DNA from: Streptomyces sp. NRRL F-525
GTDB lineage: Bacteria > Actinomycetota > Actinomycetes > Streptomycetales > Streptomycetaceae
Length of the DNA: 64,000 nucleotides
Direction: 5' to 3'
Assembly: GCF_000716605.1 (NCBI RefSeq)
Contig: NZ_JNXE01000046.1
Span: 60,805 to 124,804 of the forward strand
Position 1 is the first letter of the stretch. Each line of letters opens with the position of its first letter. Shown here one piece after another: positions 1 through 9,032 of the stretch. The translations under genes were made by a program, and so were the position numbers. The notes beneath the pieces were generated by a model, which saw nothing but the letters and a program-made list of their open reading frames with translations, had not been told where the DNA came from and made no database searches.

Positions 1-114
1 TGCGACGCGCGGAACCGCGATTCCGTACGGGACGTGCTGGGAGCGCTGATGGACCGGGTGATCGGGGTCCGGGCGGCACCACGGCGCCGTACGACGGCGG
101 CGCTGGCGCGGTGA
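1..114 (+). CDS. C-terminal end of an unidentified protein (partial)
   Basis: Frame 1 is open from the first base to a TGA at 112-114, giving the last 37 residues of a protein that begins before the window. The tail is basic and ends in an Arg/Ala/Thr-rich segment. No motif is recognisable and I assign no function. The frame has the G/C-rich third positions expected of coding DNA here. The 388 bases that follow contain no convincing gene, so it probably belongs to a separate transcription unit from the flavin-enzyme genes. Confidence 0.45.
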   Translation, partial: CDARNRDSVRDVLGALMDRVIGVRAAPRRRTTAALAR

Positions 115-502
115 AGGAGACATACGAGGAGGCAAACGCGAGGGGAGGGGTGCGCGTGTGAAGGCGGGAGAGCGGGAGAAACGCCCGATCAGGCGGGAGA
201 ACCGGGGATCAGGGCGTGCAGTGGGTCAGCTCAACAGGAGGAGGACCACACTCGACCGAGGTCGATGTGGGAGCGCTTGACCAGCCACTGCTGTGGATGC
301 ATGGGGTAAGTGGAACAGGCATCCGGTTGGGCGTCAACCGACTTGAGACGTAGCGCCCACAGTATGGACAACCTTGACAGCAAGGGGAAACGGCGCCGTA
401 CCCTCGGTGGACGGCCCTGCTGAGGGGCTCGGCCGTACGGTGCCGCCCAGGCGCCCTGTGTGAAGGCATTCGCCCGTGTTGCTCACGTCACGGAGTCTTC
501 GC
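115..502. other. 388-bp non-coding leader with inverted repeats
   Basis: No open frame here has convincing length, codon bias and start together. It contains a 14-bp palindrome TCGACCGAGGTCGA (252-265), a small hairpin CGGTTG/CAACCG (324-340) and a larger hairpin (391-445). A GTG frame at 158-280 (40 residues) follows a purine-rich stretch but has no recognisable content. The region probably carries the promoter and 5' leader of the gene at 503. Confidence 0.5.
391..445 (+). promoter_or_regulatory. Candidate structured 5' leader hairpin
   Basis: CGGCGCCGTA (391-400) pairs with TACGGTGCCG (436-445), ten pairs including one G-U. The enclosed 35 bases hold further self-complementary segments (CCCTC with GAGGG, CGGCC with GGCCG), so more than one fold is possible. 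It lies 57 bases before the ATG at 503. It could be an attenuator or a terminator of an upstream transcript. I could not match it to a known riboswitch, including the SAM types. Confidence 0.3.
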
Positions 503-2320
503 ATGTCTTCCGACATACCCACCCCCGTATCCGCCGCCCCGGGCACAAGGCTCTCGCTCGTGATCGTCGGGGCCGGACCGCGGGGGACCGGCCTGATCGA
601 GCGCATCGCCGCCAACGCGCCCGAGCTGTACGCCAGTTCGGGCGCCGAGAGCGTCGAGGGCCTCGACATCCACCTCGTCGACCCCCATCCGCCGGGCGCC
701 GGACGCATCTGGCGCGCCGCCCAGTCGCCGCTGCTGTGGATGAACTCGCACGCCGAGGACGTCACCATGTTCACCGACGAGACGGTGGTCATGGAGGGTC
801 CGGTACGCCCCGGTCCCACGCTGCACGAATGGGCGGACATCGAGGGCAGCACCTTCGCCGACCGCCAGCTCCAGGGCTCCTATCTGCGCTGGGTGCACGA
901 GCGGTCCGTGGCCGCGCTGCCGCCCGGCGTCACCGTCCACCACCACCCGCGGCGGGCCCTCAGGATCAGTGGCCCGCGCGACGGACGCCAGCAGGTCTGG
1001 CTGGAGGGCGGCCCGGACCCGCTCCCCGCCGACCTCGTCGTCCTCGCCCTCGGCCACCTCGACGCCGAACTCGACCAGGACCAGCGCGAGTTGGCGGCCT
1101 ACGCCCGCGCCCACGACCTGGTCCATCTGCCACCGGACTTCACCGCCGACAGCGACCTGTCCTCCCTCGCCCCCGGCGAACCCGTCCTCGTCCGCGGCTT
1201 CGGCCTCGCCTTCGTCGACCTGATGGTCCTGCTCACGGAGGGCAGGGGCGGACGCTACGACGGCGACACCTACGTCCCCTCGGGGCAGGAGCCGGTGCTG
1301 TACGTCGGGTCGCGGCGCGGAGTGCCGTACCACTCGAAGATCGGTTACGAGTGGAGCGGTGAACGGCCGCCGCTGCCACGGTTCTTCGGGCCCGCCGAGG
1401 TCGACGCGGTGCTCGCGCTGCCGGGGGGCTTCGACTTCCGGCGGGACGTATGGCCGCTGATCGAGAAGGAGTTGGGGTTCGCGCACTACCACCGGCTGTT
1501 CGGTGTGCACCCCGAGCGGACGAGCGTCGCCTGGACCGACTTCGAGGAGAAGTACGCGGCCGGGGAAGTGGCGGACCGCGAGGCCCTCGTGGCGTCCGCG
1601 GTGCCCGACCCCGCCGACCGGCTCGACCTCGCGGCGCTCGACCATCCGCTGGACGGGGTGCGGTACGGGTCGCACGAGGAGTTCCAGGAGGGGCTACGGG
1701 CCTATGTGGAGGGCGATCTGAGTCGCCGTCACGACCCGTCCAACAGCCAGGACCTGGCTGTGTTCCTCGGACTGCTCTCCGTCTACGGGCAGTTGATCCG
1801 GCTCGGTGACGTCGGGCCCTGGTGGCACGGCTTCTTCAGCTACCTCGCCTCCGGGCCGCCCGGACCCCGGCTGCGCCAACTCCTCGCGCTGTCCCGGGCC
1901 GGCGTCGTGCGGTTCGTCGGTGCGGACATGGCCGTAGCCGCCGAGGACGGGGTGTTCAGCGCGTCGAGCGCGACCGTGCCGGGGGTGACGATCGAGGCGC
2001 GGGCGCTGGTCGAGGCGCGGCTGCCGGAGCCCACGGTCGGGCGGTCCGTCGATCCGCTGCTGCGTCAACTCCACGCGGACGGGGCCGTGGTGGAGAGTCC
2101 CGAGGGGCTGCTGCGGGTGGACCGCGCCGACGGGCGGACCCTCGACCGGGACGGGCGGCCGCATCCCCGGCGGTTCGCGCTCGGGCCCTACACCGATGTA
2201 CGGACGCCCGGCGCGTTCACCCGGCCGCGCACCGGCGGGCCGGCCTTCCGGCAGAACGACGCCACCGCGCGAGCCGTGCTGGCGTTCCTGCGCGACCTCG
2301 CGTGTCGGGCTGCCGCGTAG
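503..2320 (+). CDS. FAD/NAD(P)-binding protein
   Basis: A 605-residue protein with an N-terminal Rossmann dinucleotide motif GAGPRG at residues 23-28, of the FAD-NAD(P)-binding group found in actinobacteria (long HI0933/lycopene-cyclase-like relatives). The ATG at 503 is preferred over the in-frame GTG at 476 because GGAG at 492-495 sits seven bases before it and the Rossmann strand then starts near residue 17. The substrate is unknown. It lies 83 bp upstream of two luciferase-like monooxygenases on the same strand, so a role in the same oxidative pathway, perhaps as redox partner or hydroxylase, is inferred from context. Confidence 0.8.
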   Translation: MSSDIPTPVSAAPGTRLSLVIVGAGPRGTGLIERIAANAPELYASSGAESVEGLDIHLVDPHPPGAGRIWRAAQSPLLWMNSHAEDVTMFTDETVVMEGPVRPGPTLHEWADIEGSTFADRQLQGSYLRWVHERSVAALPPGVTVHHHPRRALRISGPRDGRQQVWLEGGPDPLPADLVVLALGHLDAELDQDQRELAAYARAHDLVHLPPDFTADSDLSSLAPGEPVLVRGFGLAFVDLMVLLTEGRGGRYDGDTYVPSGQEPVLYVGSRRGVPYHSKIGYEWSGERPPLPRFFGPAEVDAVLALPGGFDFRRDVWPLIEKELGFAHYHRLFGVHPERTSVAWTDFEEKYAAGEVADREALVASAVPDPADRLDLAALDHPLDGVRYGSHEEFQEGLRAYVEGDLSRRHDPSNSQDLAVFLGLLSVYGQLIRLGDVGPWWHGFFSYLASGPPGPRLRQLLALSRAGVVRFVGADMAVAAEDGVFSASSATVPGVTIEARALVEARLPEPTVGRSVDPLLRQLHADGAVVESPEGLLRVDRADGRTLDRDGRPHPRRFALGPYTDVRTPGAFTRPRTGGPAFRQNDATARAVLAFLRDLACRAAA

Positions 2321-2403
2321 TCCCGAGCTTGTGAAGTCCCGGGCTTCATCGAGGACTTGGCCCTCTCCGAGGCGCTCCCGAACGACAGGAAGGCTTTCCT
2401 CCC

Positions 2404-3480
2404 ATGACCTCCTCGCACGGCCGGGGCCTGCATCTGGCCGCCGCCGTCGACCAGCGGTCGGCCTACGACGCCGACTCCTACGTCGAGTTGGCGCGGCTCG
2501 CCGAGAGCGGCGGGCTCGACTTCGTGACGCTCGACGACACCTTCGCGCGCCCCGGACCCGACGCCCTCGCCGTCCTGTCCCGTGTCGCCCCGGCGACCAA
2601 CCGGGTCGGCCTGGTGCCGACCGTGACCACCACGCACACCGAGCCCTTCCATGTGCAGGCCGCGGTCGCGACCCTGGACTGGGTCAGCCGGGGCCGGGCC
2701 GGCTGGCGGCTCGACGTGTCGACCACCGAGGGCGAGGCCCGCCTCTTCGGCCGCCGGCACGCCGCGGCCGCCGACGCGTTGTGGGCGGAGGCCGGTGAAG
2801 TCGCCGAGGTGGCCGCCCAGTTGTGGGACAGCTGGGAGGACGACGCCGAGATACGGGACACGGCCACCGGCCGTTTCGTCGACCGCGACAAGCTGCACCA
2901 CGTCGACTTCGAGGGCTCCGAGTTCTCGGTCAAGGGCCCCTCGATCGTGCCCAGACCACCGCAGGGCCACCCCGTCCGCGTGGTCGACGCCACCGAGGGC
3001 CAGGCCCGGCGGACGGCCGCCCGGTACGCCGACGTGGCCCTCGTCCGCGCGGCGAGTTCCGCGCAGGCCGGGGCCGTACGGTCCGAACTGCGGGCGTCCG
3101 CCGAGAAGGCGGGCCGCGATCCCGACACCCTGCGGGTCCTGGTGAGCCTCGTCGTCGACCTCGGCGACGGCGAGCACGCGGCCGAACCGGGCCACGGCGG
3201 GGGCGGCCCCCGGCAGACCGCGCACGGCCCGCTGTACCGGGGCGGCCCGGTCGACCTCGCGGAGCTGATCGCCGGCTGGCACGGCGACCGTACCGTCGAC
3301 GGCTTCCACCTCACGCCCGTCGAACCCCGCCGCGACCTGGAGCGGCTGGTCAACGGCACGGTCGCGCTGCTCCAACACCGGGGCCTGTTCCGCACGTTCT
3401 ACCCGGGCAGCACCCTCAGGGAGCACCTGGGCCTGGCCCGGCCCGCCAACCAGTACGCCGTGACCGGGGGAGCGTCATGA
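2404..3480 (+). CDS. LLM-class flavin-dependent oxidoreductase
   Basis: A 358-residue TIM-barrel protein of the luciferase-like monooxygenase superfamily. It shows the family pattern of an N-terminal strand, a central GRAGWRLDVST stretch like the SGGRAAWNVVTS of its neighbour, and a C-terminal DGFHLTPVEP segment before LFRTFYPGSTLREHLGL, the usual ending of these enzymes. It is somewhat short and divergent for the NtaA/SnaA group. Start is an ATG with GGAAG upstream. Its stop overlaps the next gene as ATGA, implying translational coupling. The substrate cannot be read from the sequence. Confidence 0.85.
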   Translation: MTSSHGRGLHLAAAVDQRSAYDADSYVELARLAESGGLDFVTLDDTFARPGPDALAVLSRVAPATNRVGLVPTVTTTHTEPFHVQAAVATLDWVSRGRAGWRLDVSTTEGEARLFGRRHAAAADALWAEAGEVAEVAAQLWDSWEDDAEIRDTATGRFVDRDKLHHVDFEGSEFSVKGPSIVPRPPQGHPVRVVDATEGQARRTAARYADVALVRAASSAQAGAVRSELRASAEKAGRDPDTLRVLVSLVVDLGDGEHAAEPGHGGGGPRQTAHGPLYRGGPVDLAELIAGWHGDRTVDGFHLTPVEPRRDLERLVNGTVALLQHRGLFRTFYPGSTLREHLGLARPANQYAVTGGAS

Positions 3481-4781
3481 CCGTACGACCACGGAGGAAG
3501 ATCCATCTGGCCGCGCACTTCCCCGGCGTCAACAGCACCACCGTGTGGGCCGATCCGCGGTCGAGGTCCCAGATCGCCTTCTCCTCCTTCGAGCAGCTCG
3601 CCCGCACCGCCGAACGCGGCCGCTTCGACTTCTTCTTCCTCGCCGAGGGGCTGCGGCTGCGCGAACACAAGGGCCGTATCCACGACTTGGACGTCGTCGG
3701 CCGCCCCGAGTCCCTCACGGTCCTCAACGCGCTCGCCGCCGTCACCGAACGGATCGGGCTGGCCGCCACGGTCAACGCGACCTTCAACGAACCGTACGAA
3801 CTCGCCCGCAGACTCGCCACGTTGGACCACCTCAGCGGTGGCCGCGCGGCCTGGAACGTGGTGACGTCCTCCGACGCCTTCACCGGTGAGAACTTCCGGC
3901 GCGGGGGATACCTGGACCGCGCGGACCGGTACACCCGGGCGGCCGAATTCGTCGACGTGGCACGGGAGTTGTGGGACTCCTGGACCCCGGACGGAGTGTC
4001 CCGGCCCTTCGCCCACCGGGGCCGACACTTCGACATCGCGGGCGAGTTCACCGTGCCGCGCTCGCCGCAGGGGCATCCGGTGGTCATCCAGGCCGGGGAC
4101 TCGGGGGAGGGGCGGGAGTTCGCGGCACGCACCGCCGACGTCATCTTCACCCGGCACGGCACGCTGGAGGACGGCCGCGCCTTCTACGCCGACGTGAAGG
4201 GACGCCTCGCCAAGTACGGCCGCAGCGTGGACGATCTCAAGATCATGCCCGGTGTCAGTGTCGTCCTCGGCGATACCGCGGCCGAGGCCCAGGAGCGCGC
4301 CGCCGAGATCCGGCGGCAGCAGGTCTCCCCGCAGAACGCGATCCTCGCCCTGGAACAGATCTGGGGCACGGACCTCTCCGCCTACGACCCCGACGGCCCG
4401 TTCCCCGACATCGACCCGGTGCCGGAATCGTCGATCACCCAGGGGCGGACCCGGCGCGGCGACACCGTGGCGATGGCCGAAAAGTGGCGGGCGCTCTCCC
4501 GCGAGAAGGGGCTGTCCATCCGGCAGACCGTGATCGAGGCGAGCGGCCGGCAGTCCTTCATCGGCACCCCGGAGGCGGTCGCCGCCGAGCTGGAGACCTT
4601 CGTACGCCAGGACGCCGCCGACGGCTTCATCCTCGTCCCGCATCTCACCCCCGGCGGCCTCGACGAGTTCGTGGACCGGGTGGTGCCGCTGCTCCAGGAA
4701 CGTGGCGTGTTCCGTACGGAATACCGGGGCACGACCCTGCGCTCACATCTCGGGCTCCCCGACCCGGCCGGGAAGGGGTGA
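3477..4781 (+). CDS. NtaA/SnaA/DszA-type flavin-dependent monooxygenase
   Basis: A 434-residue FMN-dependent monooxygenase of the NtaA/SnaA/SoxA/DszA group. Diagnostic segments include the N-terminal HLAAHFPGVNSTTVWADP, the central LSGGRAAWNVVTSSD and the C-terminal GFILVPHLTPGGLDEFVD followed by RTEYRGTTLRSHLGL. Members oxidise nitrilotriacetate, pristinamycin precursors or organosulfur compounds with FMNH2 from a separate reductase. The ATG at 3477 overlaps the preceding stop by four bases, which fixes the start; an open extension upstream is only a shadow of the preceding gene. No dedicated flavin reductase gene lies nearby. Substrate unknown. Confidence 0.88.
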   Translation: MTVRPRRKIHLAAHFPGVNSTTVWADPRSRSQIAFSSFEQLARTAERGRFDFFFLAEGLRLREHKGRIHDLDVVGRPESLTVLNALAAVTERIGLAATVNATFNEPYELARRLATLDHLSGGRAAWNVVTSSDAFTGENFRRGGYLDRADRYTRAAEFVDVARELWDSWTPDGVSRPFAHRGRHFDIAGEFTVPRSPQGHPVVIQAGDSGEGREFAARTADVIFTRHGTLEDGRAFYADVKGRLAKYGRSVDDLKIMPGVSVVLGDTAAEAQERAAEIRRQQVSPQNAILALEQIWGTDLSAYDPDGPFPDIDPVPESSITQGRTRRGDTVAMAEKWRALSREKGLSIRQTVIEASGRQSFIGTPEAVAAELETFVRQDAADGFILVPHLTPGGLDEFVDRVVPLLQERGVFRTEYRGTTLRSHLGLPDPAGKG

Positions 4782-4825
4782 CCGTACGACGACAGGATCG
4801 AGCGCACGACGATGGAGCTGACGGC

Positions 4826-5620
4826 ATGACTTCGGACGCGGCCGACGAGTGGAGGCAGTGGCACGAGCACCGCATGGAGACGGTGTCGGGTCCCTACGGA
4901 CCCCTCGCCCTGACCGGCACGCACTGGCTGGAGGACTACACGGATGGCCAACTTCCGGACATTCCTGGCGTATGGGTCGTCGACGGTGACGTGGTGGTCC
5001 TCACCGCGACGGCGGCCGACGGGCTGACCGTCGACGGGAAACCCTTCACCGGCTCGGTCCGCCTCGGCGCGGACACCGGCCCGGTGGGCGCGGCCCGCGT
5101 AGGCCTCGGCGGGCGCCGACTGGTCGTCCTGGTCCGCGAGGGCGTCTGGGGAGTGCGCGACTACGACCCCGACTCGGCGGCGCGGCGCGCGTTCCCGGGC
5201 GTCGAGGTCACGCCGTACGACCCGCGCTGGTCGGTGCCGGGACGCTTCACGCCGTACGACGCGCGGCGCACCGTACGCGTCGACACGGTGGACGGTGTCG
5301 AACGCGGGCTCGGGCTCGCGGGTGAACTCGCCTTCCGGCTCGACGGGTTGGAGGCGACCTTGCAGGTGGCGGTGCAGGGCGACGGGAAGTTGTGGGCGGT
5401 GTTCGCCGACTCCACGAGCGGGGACGGCAGTTACCGGTTCCGGTTCCTGTACCCGGCGGCGCCCGACGCTGAGGGGCGCACGACGGTCGACTTCAACCGG
5501 GCCGTGCTCCCGCCGTGCGCGTTCGCCGACCATTTCATCTGCCCTTTCCCGCCGCCCGGGAATACGCTGGGCCTCGCGGTCGGGGCGGGGGAGCGCACCC
5601 TTCGGCAGACGGAGCGTTGA
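4826..5620 (+). CDS. DUF1684 domain protein
   Basis: A 264-residue soluble protein of the DUF1684 family. Visible family features are the N-terminal WRQWHEHRMETV, a central YDPRWSVPGRFTPY and a C-terminal block with DFNRAVLPPCAF and PPPGNTLGLAVGAGE. The biochemical role of DUF1684 is not established. The ATG at 4826 has only a weak ribosome site. It lies 44 bases after the monooxygenase on the same strand and is probably co-transcribed with it, so it may take part in the same oxidative pathway. No signal peptide or membrane span is seen. Confidence 0.82.
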   Translation: MTSDAADEWRQWHEHRMETVSGPYGPLALTGTHWLEDYTDGQLPDIPGVWVVDGDVVVLTATAADGLTVDGKPFTGSVRLGADTGPVGAARVGLGGRRLVVLVREGVWGVRDYDPDSAARRAFPGVEVTPYDPRWSVPGRFTPYDARRTVRVDTVDGVERGLGLAGELAFRLDGLEATLQVAVQGDGKLWAVFADSTSGDGSYRFRFLYPAAPDAEGRTTVDFNRAVLPPCAFADHFICPFPPPGNTLGLAVGAGERTLRQTER

Positions 5621-5861
5621 CCTGCGGCGGACCGGGTTTCGGCCCACTGCGTCCGGGTGATCAACTCGCGTAGACCGTGGGCCAGTTGAAGGTCGTACGG
5701 CCGAAAGGCGCCCTTGCGCCCATCGGCCGGGCGGCCGAATACTCCCCCACAGCGCTTGTCAGGAGCACGGCGTGTTCGGAAACCGGACGCCCGACCCCGA
5801 CTGCGCCTCACGGGCCCCGACCCCACGCGGGCCCCCGAATTCCCCTAGGAGGGAACGAAAC

Positions 5862-6761
5862 GTGAGGATCAAGCGCACCACCCCGCGCAGCGGAATCGCG
5901 AGACGGACCAGGCTGATCGCCGTGGCCACCGGATTCGTCGCCGCTGCCGCGTTCGCCGTCCCCACCGCGAGCGCCAGCGACGCCCACACGTTCAGCGCCA
6001 CCCAGCTCTCCGCGGCCAACTCGTCCGTGCTCAAGGCCGATGTCCCGGGCACCGCCTGGGCGGTCGACAGCACGACGAACCGTGTCGTCGTCACCGTCGA
6101 CAGCACGGTCTCCCAGGCCGAGATCGCGAAGATCAAGTCGCAGGCGGGCAGCACCGCCGACGCGATCACCATCAAGCACACGGCCGGTCAGTTCAAGAAG
6201 CTGATCACCGGTGGCGACGCCATCTACGGCGGCGCGTACCGCTGCTCGCTCGGCTTCAACGTGCACAGCGGGAGCACGTACTACTTCCTGACCGCCGGTC
6301 ACTGCGGTGAGGTCGCCTCCACCTGGTACTCCAACTCCGGTCACACCACGGTGCTGGGCACGAACGTCGGCTACAGCTTCCCGACCAACGACTTCGCGCT
6401 GGTCAAGTACACCAACACCTCGATCGCCCACCCGAGCGCGGTCGGCAGCCAGACCATCTCCAGCGCGGCCACGCCGAGCGTGGGCACCACCGTCTACCGG
6501 CGCGGCTCCACCACCGGCACGCACAGCGGCCGGGTCACCGCCCTGAACGCCACCGTCAACTACGGCAGCGGCGACATCGTCTACGGCATGATCCAGACCA
6601 CGGTCTGCGCCGAGGGCGGCGACAGCGGCGGTCCGCTCTACGGCGGCACCGTGGCCTACGGTCTGACCTCGGGCGGCAGCGGCGACTGCACCTCCGGCGG
6701 CACGACCTTCTTCCAGCCGGTCACCGAGGCGCTGAGCTACTACGGCGTGAGCGTCGGCTGA
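5862..6761 (+). CDS. sprB: Streptogrisin B-like secreted serine protease
   Basis: A 299-residue S1-family preproprotease. Residues 1-38 form a signal peptide with a long basic N-terminus. Residues 39-114 are the propeptide chaperone. The mature enzyme should start at Ile115 ([10 protein letters not shown]), giving 185 residues as in streptogrisin B. The triad is His147 (TAGHC), Asp177 (TNDFAL) and Ser255 (GDSGGP), and the cysteines needed for disulfides are present. The GTG at 5862 is chosen because AGGAGGG (5848-5854) precedes it. It is secreted and self-processed, with chymotrypsin-like specificity expected. A strong terminator follows at 6830. Confidence 0.93.
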   Translation: MRIKRTTPRSGIARRTRLIAVATGFVAAAAFAVPTASASDAHTFSATQLSAANSSVLKADVPGTAWAVDSTTNRVVVTVDSTVSQAEIAKIKSQAGSTADAITIKHTAGQFKKLITGGDAIYGGAYRCSLGFNVHSGSTYYFLTAGHCGEVASTWYSNSGHTTVLGTNVGYSFPTNDFALVKYTNTSIAHPSAVGSQTISSAATPSVGTTVYRRGSTTGTHSGRVTALNATVNYGSGDIVYGMIQTTVCAEGGDSGGPLYGGTVAYGLTSGGSGDCTSGGTTFFQPVTEALSYYGVSVG

Positions 6762-6829
6762 CGCCCGCCTGAATCTCCTCCGCTCGGACTGCAGCCGGCG
6801 GCGGGTCTGGGTGACCCTGTACAGCTGAG

Positions 6830-6866
6830 AAAGCGTGACACTCTCGCGAGAAGTGTCACGCTTTTT
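6830..6866 (+). terminator. Intrinsic terminator after the sprB-like protease
   Basis: AAAGCGTGACACT (6830-6842) pairs perfectly with AGTGTCACGCTTT (6852-6864). The nine-base loop holds the small palindrome CTCGCGAG, and a five-T run ends at 6866. This is a textbook intrinsic terminator, less common in this GC-rich genus. It lies 68 bases after the protease stop. Confidence 0.9.
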
Positions 6867-7009
6867 CGGCGGGGTGCCCCGGCCGCACCGGATTCGCCCA
6901 CAGCATCGCAACTGGCGTGCGGGGGCTCGCTCTTGTGCGTGGCACGGAGTTACCGTCGTTGTATCGAAGCAGGCACCTGATGCGCCACGTCGGACCCTGG
7001 GGGGCCGTG

Positions 7010-7641
7010 ATGGTCGAGGAGCTGGTGACGGCGGGAGTGACGCTCGCGTCCGTCGGAGTGGTGTACGCGATGGCGGCCGCGCGGGTCGTCAAACAGTACG
7101 AGCGGGGCGTGGTGTTCCGGCTCGGCAGGCTGCGGCCCGAGGTGCGCGGGGCCGGCTTCACGATGGTCGTCCCGTTCGTGGACAAGCTCCGCAAGGTCAA
7201 CATGCAGATCGTGACGATGCCCGTGCCCGCGCAGGAGGGCATCACCCGGGACAACGTGACGGTCCGGGTGGACGCGGTCGTCTACTTCAAGGTCGTCGAC
7301 GCGGCGGACGCGCTCGTGCAGGTCGAGGACTACCGGTTCGCCGTCTCGCAGATGGCGCAGACCTCGCTGCGGTCGATCATCGGCAAGAGCGACCTGGACG
7401 ATCTGCTCTCCAATCGCGAAAAGCTCAACCAGGGACTGGAGTTGATGATCGACAGCCCCTCCATCGGCTGGGGCGTGCAGATCGACCGCGTCGAGATCAA
7501 GGACGTGTCGCTGCCGCGGTGCCCGCGGCACCCGTGACGCCGGTTGCCGCTGTGGCGCCGCAACCGGTGCAGGAGCAACTTCCGCCCGCCGAGCCCCAGT
7601 CGGATCCGGACTCCGGCGGGGCGATTTCAAGACAGGACTAG
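7010..7641 (+). pseudogene. Decayed SPFH/band-7 (slipin-type) protein, deletion and frameshift
   Basis: From the ATG at 7010 the first 170 or so residues are a clear SPFH/stomatin-like protein: a membrane helix, QYERGVVFRLGRL, PFVDKLRKVNMQ, TRDNVTVRVDAVVYFKV and VQIDRVEIKDVSLP. Intact relatives continue with a long charged coiled coil beginning near an ESMKR motif. Here the frame passes straight into six unrelated residues and a stop at 7537. The typical Ala/Pro/Gln-rich tail is readable in another frame to a stop at 7641. I infer loss of about 100 codons plus a frameshift. An alternative is a truncated but expressed 175-residue protein. It lies between two protease genes. Confidence 0.7.
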
Positions 7642-7871
7642 ACCTCACCGGCTGATGAGCGTTGCTCGCGCCCAGTGTTTGCAGTGCGAACGGCCTGGGG
7701 TGACCGTGAACATTCAAAGCGAGGGGGCGTGCAACCGCGTTCCGCGCTCGACCTGAAGTCGACCTTGTGCGCTCCCTGTGCGATTAGGAAGAGTAGGCGC
7801 TCGTCAACCTACCTTTCGGCCGGTCGGGTCCCCATAACCTGACGGGCCGACCCCCCACAGGAGGACACGAG

Positions 7872-8954
7872 TTGAAGCACCGACGCATACCCAGGCGCCG
7901 GGTGGCCGTGGCGGGTGCGGGCATAGCCGCACTGGTCGTCGCGGGAGTCACCTTGCAGAGTGCGAACGCCAGCGAGACCGCACCGGCGGCCGCACCCCAC
8001 ACCCTCTCGGCCCTCGCGGCCGGAAAGCTCGCCTCGACGCTCGGCAAGAACCTCGGCACGGACGCGGCCGGCACGTTCTACGACGCGAAGACCAAGAGCC
8101 TCGTGGTCAACGTGCTGGACCAGAACGCGGCCGACACCGTCGAGGCGGCCGGCGCCAAGGCGAGAATCGTCGAGAACTCCCTCGCCGAACTGGCGGGCGC
8201 CCGCACGACCTTGAAGCAGGACGCCACCATCCCCGGCACCTCGTGGGCGACCGACCCCACCACCAACAAGGTCGTCGTCACCGCCGACCGCACGGTCTCC
8301 GACGCCGAGTGGACCAAGCTCACCAAGGTCGTCGACGGGCTCGGTGCCAAGGCCGAACTCCAGCGCACCCAGGGGGAGTTCAAGCCCTTCATCGCGGGCG
8401 GCGACGCCATCTCCGGCTCGGGCGGGCGCTGTTCGCTCGGCTTCAACGTGGTCAAGGGCGGCGCGCCGTACTTCATCACCGCCGGGCACTGCACCGAGGC
8501 CATCTCCACCTGGTCCGACTCCAGCGGCAACGAGATCGGCACGAACGAGCAGTCCAGCTTCCCGGACAACGACTTCGGCCTGGTCAAGTACACCTCGGAC
8601 GTCGCCCACCCGAGCGCGGTCGACCTCTACAACGGCTCGTCGCAGACCATCACCCACGCCGCCGACGCCACTGTCGGCGAGAAGGTGACCCGCAGCGGCT
8701 CGACGACCCAGGTGCACACCGGGACGGTCACCGGCCTGGACGCCACCGTGAACTACGGCAACGGCGACATCGTCAACGGCCTGATCCAGACCGACGTCTG
8801 CGCCGAGCCCGGTGACAGCGGCGGCTCGCTGTTCGACGGCGACGCGGCGATCGGCCTCACCTCCGGCGGCAGCGGCGACTGCACCTCGGGCGGCGAGACC
8901 TTCTTCCAGCCGGTCACCGAGGCGCTGTCGACGTTCGGGGCGCAGATCGGCTGA
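7872..8954 (+). CDS. sprD: Streptogrisin D-like secreted serine protease
   Basis: A 360-residue S1-family preproprotease starting at a TTG with GAGGA eight bases upstream. Residues 1-34 are the signal peptide. The propeptide is long (about 139 residues), as in streptogrisin D. The mature enzyme should begin at Ile174 ([12 protein letters not shown]), 187 residues. Catalytic residues are His206 (TAGHC), Asp234 (DNDFG) and Ser316 (GDSGGS). Stretches such as [16 protein letters not shown] resemble S. griseus SprD. It is a paralogue of the protease at 5862, probably from an old duplication now separated by the decayed SPFH gene. A terminator follows. Confidence 0.92.
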   Translation: MKHRRIPRRRVAVAGAGIAALVVAGVTLQSANASETAPAAAPHTLSALAAGKLASTLGKNLGTDAAGTFYDAKTKSLVVNVLDQNAADTVEAAGAKARIVENSLAELAGARTTLKQDATIPGTSWATDPTTNKVVVTADRTVSDAEWTKLTKVVDGLGAKAELQRTQGEFKPFIAGGDAISGSGGRCSLGFNVVKGGAPYFITAGHCTEAISTWSDSSGNEIGTNEQSSFPDNDFGLVKYTSDVAHPSAVDLYNGSSQTITHAADATVGEKVTRSGSTTQVHTGTVTGLDATVNYGNGDIVNGLIQTDVCAEPGDSGGSLFDGDAAIGLTSGGSGDCTSGGETFFQPVTEALSTFGAQIG

Positions 8955-8973
8955 CCTGCCCGTACGGCACCGT

Positions 8974-9010
8974 GAAGTCCCGTCCCCGCGCGCGAGGGGG
9001 CGGGACCTTC
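8974..9010. terminator. Bidirectional GC-rich terminator
   Basis: GTCCCGTCCCC (8977-8987) pairs with GGGGGCGGGAC (8996-9006), with one G-U pair and an eight-base loop; GAAG/CTTC extends it across a bulge. There is no T-run. It lies between the converging protease (stop 8954) and ATPase (stop 9033) genes and can serve both. Confidence 0.7.
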
Positions 9011-9032
9011 GCGTACGGATGAAGAGGTCGGC

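Noticed and set aside
158..280. 40-codon GTG frame after the first partial gene
   Set aside because: A purine-rich sequence precedes it, but the product is an Arg/Gly-rich string with no family content and no supporting context.
2823..3476. Upstream extension of the second luciferase-like monooxygenase
   Set aside because: It runs through the first monooxygenase in another frame; the ATG at 3477 overlaps the first gene's stop and starts the family domain.
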